A stretch of 40,530 nt of DNA from JBOGWA01 sp050693155 (lineage in GTDB: Bacteria; Actinomycetota; UBA4738; CALAEC01). The stretch lies in the NCBI GenBank assembly GCA_050693155.1, contig JBOGWA010000105.1:1-40530 (forward strand). Reading direction: 5' to 3'. The position numbers and the translations under genes were made by a program. How positions within the stretch are numbered: the stretch's first letter is position 1; each line of letters opens with the position of its first letter. The notes under the pieces were generated by a model, which had not been told where the DNA came from, made no database searches, and saw only the letters and a program-made list of their open reading frames with translations. This document shows, piece after piece, positions 1-8,120 of the stretch.

Positions 1-2
1 CG

Positions 3-37
3 ACCGAGAAAGCCACGCTCGCCTCACCGGGTTGGGA
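3..37 (+). repeat. Dispersed repeat unit A
   Basis: Member of a family of about 30-nt repeats. It begins accgagaaagccacgctcg and ends tcaccgggttggga. The first 12 bases (accgagaaagcc) recur in inverted orientation at 34851-34862, and gaaagccacgctcgcctc recurs at 34968-34985. It lies in the non-coding region upstream of pdxS, and the window edge cuts off whatever precedes it. Function unknown. Confidence 0.75.
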
Positions 38-49
38 ACGGGCGGCGCA

Positions 50-95
50 GGGTCACCAGGATGGGACGAGCTACGGAGCCTCACCAGGTTGGGAA
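50..95 (+). repeat. Dispersed repeat units B and C in tandem
   Basis: Two adjacent units, the first ending in tcaccaggatggga and the second reading acggagcctcaccaggttggga. The 34 nt at 53-86 match 35147-35180 with a single difference (t versus c at position 72). The second unit also matches the inverted copy at 34787-34815. The block is immediately upstream of the pdxS promoter. Confidence 0.8.
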
Positions 96-122
96 GGGGG
101 AGTCGTGCTGGTTGGGCGGGGC

Positions 123-128
123 TATTCT
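123..128 (+). promoter_or_regulatory. pdxS -10 box, probable leaderless start
   Basis: TATTCT fits the TANNNT actinobacterial -10 consensus and ends 6 nt before the pdxS ATG at 135, so transcription would begin at or next to the start codon. No Shine-Dalgarno sequence is placed for this ATG, and no good -35 is visible. Confidence 0.5.
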
Positions 129-134
129 TGCGTC

Positions 135-1022
135 ATGGAGAAGGAGACCGGCACGTTCCGCGTGAAGTCCGGGCTCGCGGAGATGCTGAAGGGCGGCGTG
201 ATCATGGACGTCACGACCGCGGAACAGGCGAAGATCGCCGAGGACGCGGGGGCCGTCGCCGTCATGGCGCTCGAGCGCGTCCCGGCTGACATCCGCGCCG
301 AGGGAGGAGTCGCGCGGATGGCGGATGCGACGAAGGTCGAGGAGATCATGGAGACGGTGACGATTCCCGTCATGGCGAAGTGCCGGATCGGCCACTTTGT
401 CGAGGCGCAGATCCTCCAGGCCCTCGGCGTCGACTACGTCGACGAGAGCGAGGTACTCACGCCCGCCGACGAGGCGCACCACGTCAACAAATGGGACTTC
501 ACCGTGCCGTTCGTGTGCGGTGCGCGAGACCTGGGCGAGGCGCTTCGCCGGCTCGCCGAGGGCGCCGCGATGATTCGAACGAAGGGCGAGGCCGGGACCG
601 GAAACGTCGTCGAGGCCGTGCGCCACGTTCGGGCGATCAACGGGCAGCTCGCCCGCCTCCACGGATTGCGAGAGGACGAGTACGTGGCGGCGACGAAAGA
701 GCTCGGGGCGCCGCTGGAACTGGTACGCCAGGTGGCCGCCACCGGGACGCTGCCGGTCGTGAACTTCGCGGCAGGCGGCCTTGCGACGCCTGCCGACGCT
801 GCGCTCATGATGCAACTCGGCGTCGATGGGGTCTTCGTCGGCTCGGGCATCTTCAAGTCGGCCGACCCGGCGACCCGGGCCAAGGCGATCGTCGAGGCAA
901 CGACCTACTTCAACGATCCCGACGTCCTCGCGAAGATCTCCCGCGGGCTCGGCGAGCCGATGCCCGGTCTCGACATCGGGGAGCTCGGGGAGGAGGGTCT
1001 CCTCCAGACCCGCGGATGGTAA
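135..1022 (+). CDS. pdxS: Pyridoxal 5'-phosphate synthase, PdxS (PLP synthase) subunit
   Basis: PdxS makes pyridoxal 5'-phosphate from ribose 5-phosphate, glyceraldehyde 3-phosphate and ammonia supplied by PdxT; in this family it forms a dodecamer that binds PdxT. The 295-residue product is full length for the family. It shows the conserved start GTFRVKSGLAEMLKGGVIMD, the first Schiff-base lysine (K82 in MAKCRIGH) and the second lysine (K150 in IRTKGEAGTG). The (beta/alpha)8-barrel phosphate loop is at the C-terminal end. I chose the ATG at 135: homologues start close to here, and a -10 box sits 6 nt upstream. An in-frame ATG at 105 would add ten unconserved residues. pdxT follows after 10 nt, so the two subunits are co-expressed. 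Identification is secure; only the start is inferred. Confidence 0.97.
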   Translation: MEKETGTFRVKSGLAEMLKGGVIMDVTTAEQAKIAEDAGAVAVMALERVPADIRAEGGVARMADATKVEEIMETVTIPVMAKCRIGHFVEAQILQALGVDYVDESEVLTPADEAHHVNKWDFTVPFVCGARDLGEALRRLAEGAAMIRTKGEAGTGNVVEAVRHVRAINGQLARLHGLREDEYVAATKELGAPLELVRQVAATGTLPVVNFAAGGLATPADAALMMQLGVDGVFVGSGIFKSADPATRAKAIVEATTYFNDPDVLAKISRGLGEPMPGLDIGELGEEGLLQTRGW

Positions 1023-1032
1023 TTCCACGGCC

Positions 1033-1596
1033 ATGAAGGCCGGGGTTCTCGCGCTTCAGGGGGACTTCCGGGAGCACGCGGCGATGCTGGATGCGTGTGG
1101 CGCCACCCCTATGCTCGTGCGGACGGCCGAGCAGCTCAACGAAGTCGAGTGCCTCGTCATCCCCGGCGGTGAGAGCACGACCATCGGTCGTCTTGCGACG
1201 ATCCATGAGCTCGTCGAGCCAATCCGGGCGCGGGCGCGCGAAGGAATGCCGGTGTTCGGAACGTGCGCGGGCATGATCGTGATGGCGAAGGATGTTCGCG
1301 GGGGCGAACGGCTGCTCTCGATCATGGACCTGACCGTCGAGCGGAATGCGTACGGGCGGCAGGTCGACTCGTTCGAGGCGGACATCGGCGCGCCCGGGCT
1401 CGACGGCGGCTCGATTCGGGGCGTCTTTATCCGAGCGCCGGTCGTCGTACGAGTTGGCGAATCGGTCCACGTGCTTGCCGAGCATGAGGGACGGGCCGTC
1501 GTGTGCGAGCAGGGACGGATGCTTGCGGCGGCCTTTCACCCCGAGCTCGCAGGAGAGCGTCGCCTCCATGAGCGGTTTCTCGGGATGGTTGAGTAG
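1033..1596 (+). CDS. pdxT: Pyridoxal 5'-phosphate synthase, PdxT glutaminase subunit
   Basis: PdxT is the class I glutamine amidotransferase that hydrolyses glutamine and channels ammonia to PdxS. The 187-residue protein has the family start KAGVLALQGDFREH, the oxyanion/glutamine motif PGGESTT near residue 44, the nucleophilic Cys in GTCAGM (C78), and the His/Glu of the triad in FHPEL (H169, E171). It begins 10 nt after pdxS. Its TAG stop abuts the ATG of the yebC-type gene with no gap, so all three are probably one transcript. Length and motifs are normal for the family. Confidence 0.97.
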   Translation: MKAGVLALQGDFREHAAMLDACGATPMLVRTAEQLNEVECLVIPGGESTTIGRLATIHELVEPIRARAREGMPVFGTCAGMIVMAKDVRGGERLLSIMDLTVERNAYGRQVDSFEADIGAPGLDGGSIRGVFIRAPVVVRVGESVHVLAEHEGRAVVCEQGRMLAAAFHPELAGERRLHERFLGMVE

Positions 1597-2346
1597 ATGT
1601 CCGGGCACTCGAAGTGGTCCTCGATCAAACATAAGAAAGCGGCCACCGACCAGCGCCGCGGGAAGCTCTTCTCAAAGCTCATCCGCGCGATCGAAGTAGC
1701 CGCCCGGGAAGGTGGCGGAAACGTCGAGGGAAACATGACGCTCGCCTCTGCCGTCCAGAAAGCGAAGGACTATTCGGTTCCAACGGACAACATCGAGCGG
1801 GCGATCAAGCGGGGGACCGGTGAGCTCGAGGGCGCCCGGTACGAACCGGTCGCCTATGAGGGGTACGCACCCGGAGGGGTCGCCATCCTCGTCGAGGCGA
1901 TGACCGACAACAGGAATCGCACGAGCCAGGAAGTGCGTCACACGTTCACGAGACTCGGAGGCAACCTCGGTGACCCGGGGAGCGTCTCGTGGATGTTCGA
2001 GCGTCGAGGCGTCGTCCTCATCGATGCGGATCGGGTGACCGATGAGGAGCGTCTTCTCGAGATCGCCCTCGATGCGGGAGCGGAAGACCTCTCTCGCGAG
2101 GGCGACCAGTGGCAGATCACGACACTCCCCCCAGTACTCGAGGGAGTCCGCCTCGGGCTCGAGAGCGCCGGGATCCAGATTTCCTCCGCCGAGCTCACCA
2201 TGCTGCCGCAGACCACGGTTCCCCTCGACGGCTCCGAGGCCAGGAAGGTGCTTGTGCTCATCGAGGCGCTCGACGATCTCGACGACGTGCAGGCCGTCCA
2301 CTCGAACTTCGACATCCCAGACGAGGTATTCGCCGAAGTCGGCTAG
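1597..2346 (+). CDS. YebC/PmpR (TACO1) family protein
   Basis: Full-length (249 aa) member of the YebC/TACO1 family, recognised by the start MSGHSKWSSIKHKK followed by a basic helix (RRGKLFSKL) and by the three-domain length. Members are described as DNA-binding regulators (PmpR) or, more recently, as ribosome-associated factors that relieve stalling; the sequence does not say which applies. The ATG follows the pdxT stop directly, implying translational coupling. The order pdxS-pdxT-yebC-ruvC is widely conserved in Actinomycetota. The next gene, ruvC, has its own promoter in the 83-nt gap. Confidence 0.93.
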   Translation: MSGHSKWSSIKHKKAATDQRRGKLFSKLIRAIEVAAREGGGNVEGNMTLASAVQKAKDYSVPTDNIERAIKRGTGELEGARYEPVAYEGYAPGGVAILVEAMTDNRNRTSQEVRHTFTRLGGNLGDPGSVSWMFERRGVVLIDADRVTDEERLLEIALDAGAEDLSREGDQWQITTLPPVLEGVRLGLESAGIQISSAELTMLPQTTVPLDGSEARKVLVLIEALDDLDDVQAVHSNFDIPDEVFAEVG

Positions 2347-2394
2347 CCGCTTCACCTGCTGGGAGCAGCGCGGTAAATTACACCCGTGTGATCC

Positions 2395-2423
2395 TTGTTC
2401 GGTATGAGCATGCTCCATAGACT
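2395..2423 (+). promoter_or_regulatory. ruvC promoter (-35/-10)
   Basis: TTGTTC at 2395-2400 and TAGACT at 2418-2423 are separated by exactly 17 nt, the best sigma70-type promoter I see in the window. The -10 ends 6 nt before the ruvC ATG, predicting a leaderless ruvC-ruvA-ruvB transcript. Confidence 0.6.
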
Positions 2424-2429
2424 GAACAC

Positions 2430-2924
2430 ATGTTCGAGCGGGTTTTGGGTGTCGATCCTGGCGTCGCCGCGACGGGCCTCGCGGTACTCGAGCGAAACGT
2501 GGATAGCTCCGCGCGAGTCGTTTGGGCGGACACGGTTCGGACCTCCTCGAGCGCCGCGGAAGCGGACCGCCTTCTGGCGCTGCACCGGGCCGCCGGCGGG
2601 GCCCTCGAGACGTATTCGCCCGAGTCTGTCGCGGTGGAACGTCTGCTCTGGGGCCGCAACGTGGGAAGCGCCATGACCGTGGCCCGGGCGAGCGGCGTGG
2701 TGCTGCTGGCCGCGGGGCAATCGGGTGTTCCGGTGTACGAATACGCCCCGCTCGAGGTGAAGATGGCGGTGACGGGCTCCGGCAGCGCAGCGAAGGAGCA
2801 GGTTCGGCACGCGCTCGAACGTCTGCACCGAATCGCAGATCTTCCCGACCAGTCCGACGCCGTCGACGCGGTCGCGGTCGCGCTCTGCCATCTGAATCGC
2901 GCTCGAGTTGAGGCGGGCGCGTGA
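2430..2924 (+). CDS. ruvC: Holliday junction resolvase RuvC
   Basis: RuvC is the dimeric endonuclease that cuts four-way junctions on the RuvAB-junction complex. The 164-aa product has an RNase H-like fold with all four acidic catalytic residues in place: D9 (VLGVDPGVAATG), E70 (VAVERLLWGRN), and D143 and D146 (DQSDAVDAVAVA). The C-terminus ends shortly after the last motif, as in other short RuvC proteins. Its stop overlaps the ruvA start in GTGA. The ATG is positioned directly behind a strong promoter and probably lacks a leader. Confidence 0.96.
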   Translation: MFERVLGVDPGVAATGLAVLERNVDSSARVVWADTVRTSSSAAEADRLLALHRAAGGALETYSPESVAVERLLWGRNVGSAMTVARASGVVLLAAGQSGVPVYEYAPLEVKMAVTGSGSAAKEQVRHALERLHRIADLPDQSDAVDAVAVALCHLNRARVEAGA

Positions 2925-3493
2925 TCGGATTCGTCGAAGGGACGCTCGCCGAACGGTTCGCGGATCGCGTGGTCGTTGCGAGCGGGGGGATCGGCTATGA
3001 GGTGATGTGCTCCGCCACCACGCTGGAGGTGCTTCCGTCCCCGGGGAAGAAGGCCAGACTGCTCACTCATCTGCAGGTCCGCGATGATGCGCTCGTCCTC
3101 TACGGGTTCGCAACGCCGACCGAGCGTGAGCTCTTTACGCTCCTCCTCGGGGTGAGCGGGGTCGGCCCGAAGGTGGCGCTCGCGGTTCTCTCCGGGCTCG
3201 CGCCCGATGCCCTTCGCCGGGCCATCCTGTCCGGGGACGCGGATGCCATCACGGTCGTGCCCGGCGTCGGAAAGAAGGTCGCCGCCCGTGTCGTGCTCGA
3301 CCTGAAAGACAAGCTCGGCGGCGAGATCGAGCTGCCCGAACCGGGTGGGCCCCTCACGGAGGTGCGCGAGGCGCTCACCGGCATGGGTCTGTCGGCCCAG
3401 GAGGTCCGTGACGCCGTTGCCGGTCTCGACGGGGCCGAGGCGCCGGTCGAGGAGCTCCTTCGTACCGCGCTCCGGCGAGTGGGGTCGCGATGA
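2921..3493 (+). CDS. ruvA: Holliday junction DNA helicase subunit RuvA
   Basis: RuvA is the tetrameric junction-binding protein that loads RuvB. The 190-aa protein begins MIGFVEGTLAERFADR (OB-fold domain I). It then has the two helix-hairpin-helix segments of domain II (around LLGVSGVGPKVALAVLSGL and VPGVGKKVAARVV), and a C-terminal domain III (TEVREALTGMGLSAQEV) that contacts RuvB. GTG is used as start within a GTGA overlap with ruvC, and the stop overlaps ruvB in ATGA. The three genes are therefore tightly coupled. Confidence 0.96.
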   Translation: MIGFVEGTLAERFADRVVVASGGIGYEVMCSATTLEVLPSPGKKARLLTHLQVRDDALVLYGFATPTERELFTLLLGVSGVGPKVALAVLSGLAPDALRRAILSGDADAITVVPGVGKKVAARVVLDLKDKLGGEIELPEPGGPLTEVREALTGMGLSAQEVRDAVAGLDGAEAPVEELLRTALRRVGSR

Positions 3494-4494
3494 CGGAGGA
3501 GCGAGTCGTGGCCGCGGACGAGCTCGATCCGGAGTTCGATGCCGCGCTCAGGCCTCGATGGCTCGGAGAGTTCGTCGGGCAACCCCGCGTGAAGGAGCAG
3601 CTCGGCCTGCTGATCGAGAGTGCGCGCGATCGTCATGAATCGATGGATCACGTGCTCTTCTGCGGGCCGCCCGGGCTCGGCAAGACGACGCTCGCCGGAA
3701 TCGTGGCAAACGAACTGGCCGCGAGCCTTCGGCAGACGTCCGGGCCCGCGCTCGAGCGGACCGCCGATCTGGCCGCGATGCTCACGAACCTCGAGGAAGG
3801 AGACGTCCTCTTCATCGACGAGATCCACCGGATGCCGCGACCGGTCGAGGAGGTGATGTATCCAGCGCTCGAGGACTTCAAGCTCGACGTCGTAGTCGGC
3901 AAGGGCCCTTCGGCCCGGAGCATTCGGCTCGACCTTCCAAGGTTCACGCTCGTCGGAGCGACCACGCGGCCGGGCCTCATCACGCTCCCGCTCCGGGAGC
4001 GGTTCGGCTTCTCGCCCCGGCTCGACTACTACGACGACGAGGAGCTCGCGCTGGTAGTCAGGCGATCGGCCAACATCCTCGAGGTGCCGATCGACGACGA
4101 AGGCGCCGACGAGATCGCGGGGCGGTCGCGCGGAACGCCGCGGATCGCGAATCGTCTCCTTCGCCGGGTTCGTGATTTCTCACAGGTTCGCCGCGATGGC
4201 GGCGTCACGCGTGACGTGGCCGGTGAGGCGCTTGCCCTGTTCGAGGTCGATGAGCAGGGTCTGGACCGGATCGACGTACGGGTCCTCCGTGTGCTCGTCG
4301 AGCGGTTCGACGGGGGCCCTGCGGGGCTCTCCACGCTGGCCGCCGCCGTTGGAGAGGATGCGGGCACGCTCGAGGAAGTCTACGAGCCGTATCTCCTCCA
4401 GCGGGGGTTTCTCCAGCGGACGCAGCGAGGCCGCGTCGCGACCGACATGGCCTACCGGCATCTCGGCGCGGAGCGGGCCGGCCGGCTTCTCTAG
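3490..4494 (+). CDS. ruvB: Holliday junction branch migration ATPase RuvB
   Basis: RuvB is the hexameric AAA+ motor that drives branch migration with RuvA. In the 334-aa protein the Walker A (GPPGLGKTT, residues 59-67) and Walker B (LFIDEIHR, around 107-114) are intact. The sensor/arginine-finger region (VGATTRPG...LRERFG) and the winged-helix C-terminal domain (LSTLAAAVGEDAGTLEEVYEPYL) are also intact. It starts at ATG inside an ATGA overlap with ruvA. A hairpin followed by six Ts lies 55 nt after its stop and probably ends the ruvCAB transcript. Confidence 0.97.
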   Translation: MTEERVVAADELDPEFDAALRPRWLGEFVGQPRVKEQLGLLIESARDRHESMDHVLFCGPPGLGKTTLAGIVANELAASLRQTSGPALERTADLAAMLTNLEEGDVLFIDEIHRMPRPVEEVMYPALEDFKLDVVVGKGPSARSIRLDLPRFTLVGATTRPGLITLPLRERFGFSPRLDYYDDEELALVVRRSANILEVPIDDEGADEIAGRSRGTPRIANRLLRRVRDFSQVRRDGGVTRDVAGEALALFEVDEQGLDRIDVRVLRVLVERFDGGPAGLSTLAAAVGEDAGTLEEVYEPYLLQRGFLQRTQRGRVATDMAYRHLGAERAGRLL

Positions 4495-4508
4495 CGCCTG
4501 TTTCGTGC

Positions 4509-4537
4509 TGAACTGCCTCATCCGCAGGTAGTACGAT
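4509..4537 (+). promoter_or_regulatory. Possible yajC promoter
   Basis: TACGAT at 4532-4537 fits TANNNT; a weak -35 (around TGAACT, 4509-4514) is 17 nt upstream. Transcription would start near 4544, just before the terminator hairpin at 4548-4569. Confidence 0.35.
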
Positions 4538-4547
4538 TGGAAGTTGC

Positions 4548-4569
4548 GGCGGCGGAGCCGCCGTTTTTT
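4548..4569 (+). terminator. Intrinsic terminator after ruvB / in the yajC leader
   Basis: The perfect stem cggcg-gagc-cgccg (4550-4563) is followed by six Ts (4564-4569). It lies 55 nt after ruvB and 20 nt before yajC, so it ends ruvCAB transcription. Because a promoter candidate lies just upstream, it could also act as an attenuator of the yajC-secDF operon. Confidence 0.6.
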
Positions 4570-4589
4570 CCGTCCGCGATGGAGACCAC

Positions 4590-4919
4590 ATGACCGCAAA
4601 TCTGGCGCCACTCGTAGCACAACAGCAAACGGGAAGCGGTTTCGCGACCATCGTCATCCCGCTCCTGCTCATGGTCGCGATCTTTTACTTCCTGCTGATC
4701 CGGCCACAGCAGCGCCGCGTTCGACAGCAGCGAGACCTGCTCTCGAGCCTCGGTGTGGGAGACGAGGTCGTCACGATCGGCGGCATGTTCGGCCGGATCG
4801 TCCGGATGGACGACGAGAGCGTCACACTCGACATTGGGTCGGGAAGTGAAGTGCGTTTCGTGAAGAACGCGATCGCTCGGAAGCTCGTCCAGGACAAGGA
4901 GGCGGACGAGCCCTCGTGA
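4590..4919 (+). CDS. yajC: Preprotein translocase accessory subunit YajC
   Basis: YajC is a small single-span protein that joins SecD and SecF in the accessory complex of the Sec translocon. The 109-aa product has an N-terminal hydrophobic helix (about residues 18-37, TIVIPLLLMVAIFYFLLIRP). The family's cytoplasmic motif follows: RPQQRR, then LGVGDEVVTIGGMFGRIV. The ATG is preceded by ggag with good spacing. The stop overlaps the next gene in GTGA. This opens a yajC-HD protein-secD-secF operon. Confidence 0.94.
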   Translation: MTANLAPLVAQQQTGSGFATIVIPLLLMVAIFYFLLIRPQQRRVRQQRDLLSSLGVGDEVVTIGGMFGRIVRMDDESVTLDIGSGSEVRFVKNAIARKLVQDKEADEPS

Positions 4920-5608
4920 GGGAGCAGGTCGGCGAGCGCCCCATCCCGGCCTCGCTCAGTCTCGACGACGTCCAGAAAGACCCGGTGCTCTCCGCCTTCA
5001 TCGCGCAGGCGGACAAGGTCACCGAGGGGCTCGGCTACACCGAACACGGATTCCGCCACGCGACCCTGTCCGGTCGGATCTCCTACAACGTCCTCCAGCG
5101 ACTTGGACACGACGAGCGAACGGCGACGCTGGGAGCGATCGCGGGATATCTCCACGACATCGGAAACCTGGTCTCGCGGAACGTGCACGGCCAGGTTGGT
5201 GCGGCCCTCGTGAACCAGGTGCTCTCGGATCGCATGAACCCCGATGAGCTCGCCCTCGTGATGGGGGCCGTCGGAAACCACGAGGAACCGGAGGGCGCGC
5301 AGGTCGGAGACATCGCCGCGGCCGTAATCCTCGCCGACAAATCCGATGTCCACCGGTCGCGAGTGAGGAAGGCCGCGCAGGTGGAGTTCGACATCCACGA
5401 CCGGGTGAACTACGCGGCCGAGCAATCCTTCCTCCGCGTCGACGCCGAGGCCAGCTCGATCACGCTCGAGCTCACGATCGACACCGAGATCAGCCACGTG
5501 ATGGAGTACTTCGAGATCTTCCTCGACCGGATGATCATGTGCCGGCGTGCGGCGGAGCAGCTCGGGTGCCGTTTCGGCCTCGAGGTCAATCAGACGAGGC
5601 TCGCGTGA
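4916..5608 (+). CDS. HD-domain metal-dependent phosphohydrolase
   Basis: The 230-aa product contains an HD domain: paired histidines at EHGFRHATLSGR (H44, H48), the HD pair in GYLHDIGN (H80, D81), a further His at NVHGQVG (H91) and one at VGNHEEPEG (H122). These are the usual metal ligands, so the protein is probably a phosphohydrolase or phosphodiesterase acting on a nucleotide; the substrate cannot be read from sequence. There is no membrane segment. Both ends overlap its neighbours as GTGA, so it is made in step with yajC and secD. That arrangement suggests, but does not prove, a link to secretion or membrane stress. Confidence 0.88.
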   Translation: MREQVGERPIPASLSLDDVQKDPVLSAFIAQADKVTEGLGYTEHGFRHATLSGRISYNVLQRLGHDERTATLGAIAGYLHDIGNLVSRNVHGQVGAALVNQVLSDRMNPDELALVMGAVGNHEEPEGAQVGDIAAAVILADKSDVHRSRVRKAAQVEFDIHDRVNYAAEQSFLRVDAEASSITLELTIDTEISHVMEYFEIFLDRMIMCRRAAEQLGCRFGLEVNQTRLA

Positions 5609-7014
5609 AGACGGGAGCCGGCCGGCTCGCGGCGTCGGTAGGGTTCGTCCTTGCGCTCGTGGGCGTGTCGGCCTTCGGCTTTCTCGCGGCCGACCTGAAG
5701 CCGGCGCTCGGGCTCGACCTCATCGGCGGCGTGTCCGTGGTCCTGACCGCACCGGAAGGGACGCCGCCGGATGTCGTCGACAAGACGCTCGAGACGATTC
5801 GCGCGCGGGTCGATGCTTTTGGAGTCTCGGAGCCGGACATCACTCGGCAGGGCGAGCTCAACATCCAGGTTCAGATCCCCGGGCTCGAGGAGCAGGTTGG
5901 GGCCGGGGGACAGGAACGGCTGCTCGAGCTGATCGGCCAGACGGCGCAGCTCGAGTACCGGGAAGCGCTCGCAACGATCCTGCCCACAGACCCGGCATAC
6001 AAGGACACCGAGGTCACGGGAGACGGCGGGGAACGGGAAGAGGTCGTGTTCCTCGAATCGGTGGGCGACCCGGCGGAACAGCCGGCCAAGTACCGGCTCG
6101 GCCCGATCCTCATGACGGGAGAGACACTCGACCGGGCCCAGGCGGTCCTCGATCCGGCGACGAACGGGTGGCAGGTGAACTTCGAGTTGACCAGCCAGGG
6201 GGCGGACCTCTTCGCCGAGATCACACGGGATCGGGTCGGCAAACAGATCGCGATCATCCTCGATCAGCGAGTGGAGTCCGCCCCGACGGTGCAGCAGGAG
6301 ATCACCGGGGGGGAAGGCCAGATCACCGGCAGCTTCACCGAGACCGAAGCGAAGGACCTCGCGCTCGTCCTTCGCACCGGAGCGCTTCCGGTAGAGCTGG
6401 AGCCCTCCCAGGTCACGACCGTGAGTCCAACCCTGGGGGAGGAGTCGCTTCGAACCGGACTCCTGGCGGGCATCGTGGGACTCATCGTTCTCGCCGTCTA
6501 TCTCGCCTACTACTACCGGCTTCTCGGCGTCGTGGCGTGGTTCGGGATGTCGATCTGGACCGTGTTCGCGCTTGCGCTCGTCTCGGCGCTCGGGCCTGTG
6601 ACCGGTTTCAGCCTGACGCTCTCCGGCGTGGCCGGGATCGTCGTGTCCCTTGGGATCACGGCCGACTCCTACATCGTCTTCTACGAGCGACTGAAGGACG
6701 AGGTCCGACAGGGGAAGACGCTCCGAGTCGCGGTGGCGCCCGCGTTCAAGAGCGCCTGGCGGACGATCGTCGCGGCCGACATCGTGACGATCTCGGCCGC
6801 GGTCGTGCTCTTCCTCGTCGCGATCGGGTCGGTACGCGGATTCGCGCTCACCCTGGGGTTCGCGACGGCGCTCGACATGTTCGTCGTGTACTTCTTCAAG
6901 CGTCCGCTGGTCTTTCTCATCGCGCGGAACCGCCGGCTCGCGGAGCTGCCAGGACTCGGACTTCGAAGCGGTGTTGCCGCGGTCCCCGAGCCGGTCCAAG
7001 TGGGTGGGGAGTGA
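5605..7014 (+). CDS. secD: Protein translocase subunit SecD
   Basis: SecD, with SecF, uses the proton-motive force to pull exported proteins through SecYEG from the outer face. The 469-aa protein has an N-terminal membrane helix (about 8-28) followed by the signature GLDLIGG (36-42). A large extracytoplasmic domain comes next, and then a block of five membrane helices from about residue 290 onward (starting LRTGLLAGIVGLIVLAVYLA). The RND-type motif SLGITADSYIVFYERLKDE carries the conserved Asp needed for proton coupling. GTG start inside a GTGA overlap with the HD gene; the stop overlaps secF in the same way. Confidence 0.96.
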   Translation: MKTGAGRLAASVGFVLALVGVSAFGFLAADLKPALGLDLIGGVSVVLTAPEGTPPDVVDKTLETIRARVDAFGVSEPDITRQGELNIQVQIPGLEEQVGAGGQERLLELIGQTAQLEYREALATILPTDPAYKDTEVTGDGGEREEVVFLESVGDPAEQPAKYRLGPILMTGETLDRAQAVLDPATNGWQVNFELTSQGADLFAEITRDRVGKQIAIILDQRVESAPTVQQEITGGEGQITGSFTETEAKDLALVLRTGALPVELEPSQVTTVSPTLGEESLRTGLLAGIVGLIVLAVYLAYYYRLLGVVAWFGMSIWTVFALALVSALGPVTGFSLTLSGVAGIVVSLGITADSYIVFYERLKDEVRQGKTLRVAVAPAFKSAWRTIVAADIVTISAAVVLFLVAIGSVRGFALTLGFATALDMFVVYFFKRPLVFLIARNRRLAELPGLGLRSGVAAVPEPVQVGGE

Positions 7015-8120
7015 AGATCCGCGATGCGCTCGCCCGCTTCCGTGGTCAGCGCGAATTCCACGTCGACATCATCGGACGGCGACGGCGCTGGTTCGTTCTC
7101 TCGGGCGTCTTCCTCTTCATTTCGGTGTTGGGACTCGGGATTCGCCAGCTGAATCTCGGGATCGACTTCCAAGGCGGCGCGTTGCTCGAGTTTGAAAACG
7201 CGAGCGGGGCGAGCGTCGACGAAGTCCGCGAGCGTCTGATGACGATCGGGCGCGAGGAAGCGATTATTCAAGAGGTGAGCGGGAACCGCCTGAGCGTCCG
7301 GACCGAAAGCCTCGGCGAGGACCGCACGCAGATCCTTGCCGCGATCGCGGAGCTCGCGGCCATCCAACCGGCCGACGTCAGCGTCCAGGATGTCGGGCCG
7401 AAGTGGGGAGCCCAGATCTCCCAAAAGATGCTCCAAGGACTCTTCATCTTCCTTGCGGTCGTGATCGTGTACCTGAGCTTCCGGTTCGAATGGAAGATGG
7501 CCGTCGCGGCGATCGTGGCCCTCTTTCACGACCTCATCATCACGTTCGGGATCTATGCCCTCGTCGGCCGGGAGGTCACCCCCGAGGCGGTCATCGCGAT
7601 CCTTACGATCCTCGGGTACTCCCTCTACGACACGGTCGTTATCTTCGACAAGATGAAGGAGAACACGGAGTCCCTCGCGCTCGTCTCGAAAGAGACGTAC
7701 GGGGGGACCGTGAACATCTCCCTCAACCAGGTGCTGATGCGTTCCGTGAACACGAGCCTCGCGAGCCTCCTTCCGATCGGAGCGCTCCTCCTCTTCGGTG
7801 GCGACACGCTGAAGAACTTCGCGTTTGCGCTGCTCGTCGGGGTTGCGATCGGGGCGTACTCATCGATCTTCGTTGCGGCGCCGCTCGTCGTGGTCCTGAA
7901 GGAGCGGGAGCCCAAACTTCGGGAGATCGCTGCCCGAGCCGAGCGGCGTGCGGTCCGAACCGAATTGCGGCCGGCGCCCTCGCCGGCAACGGCAGGAGCC
8001 GAATCGTCTCCTTCCTCTGCGAGCGTGGTCGGGACGCTGGATCGCGGCGCCCTCCTCCCCGCTCCGCGCCCGCGCAAGCAACGACGACGGCAGCCGCGGT
8101 CGAAGCGGCGGAGGCGATAG
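7011..8120 (+). CDS. secF: Protein translocase subunit SecF
   Basis: SecF is the partner of SecD in the proton-driven Sec accessory complex. The 369-aa protein has a first membrane helix (about 27-45) and the signature LGIDFQGG (49-56). A short extracytoplasmic domain and five further helices follow (from QGLFIFLAVVIVYLSF), with the conserved motif ILGYSLYDTVVIFDKMKEN. After the last helix there is an unusual tail of about 60 residues, rich in Pro/Ser/Ala and ending in a cluster of about 12 Arg/Lys. The start is GTG in a GTGA overlap with secD. The apt gene begins on the very next base after the stop. Confidence 0.95.
   Translation: MKIRDALARFRGQREFHVDIIGRRRRWFVLSGVFLFISVLGLGIRQLNLGIDFQGGALLEFENASGASVDEVRERLMTIGREEAIIQEVSGNRLSVRTESLGEDRTQILAAIAELAAIQPADVSVQDVGPKWGAQISQKMLQGLFIFLAVVIVYLSFRFEWKMAVAAIVALFHDLIITFGIYALVGREVTPEAVIAILTILGYSLYDTVVIFDKMKENTESLALVSKETYGGTVNISLNQVLMRSVNTSLASLLPIGALLLFGGDTLKNFAFALLVGVAIGAYSSIFVAAPLVVVLKEREPKLREIAARAERRAVRTELRPAPSPATAGAESSPSSASVVGTLDRGALLPAPRPRKQRRRQPRSKRRRR

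Noticed and set aside
5590..6999. 469-codon open frame antisense to secD
   Set aside because: Long antisense frames are common at this G+C content; its translation is Arg/Asp/Glu-rich with no family match, and secD is unambiguous.
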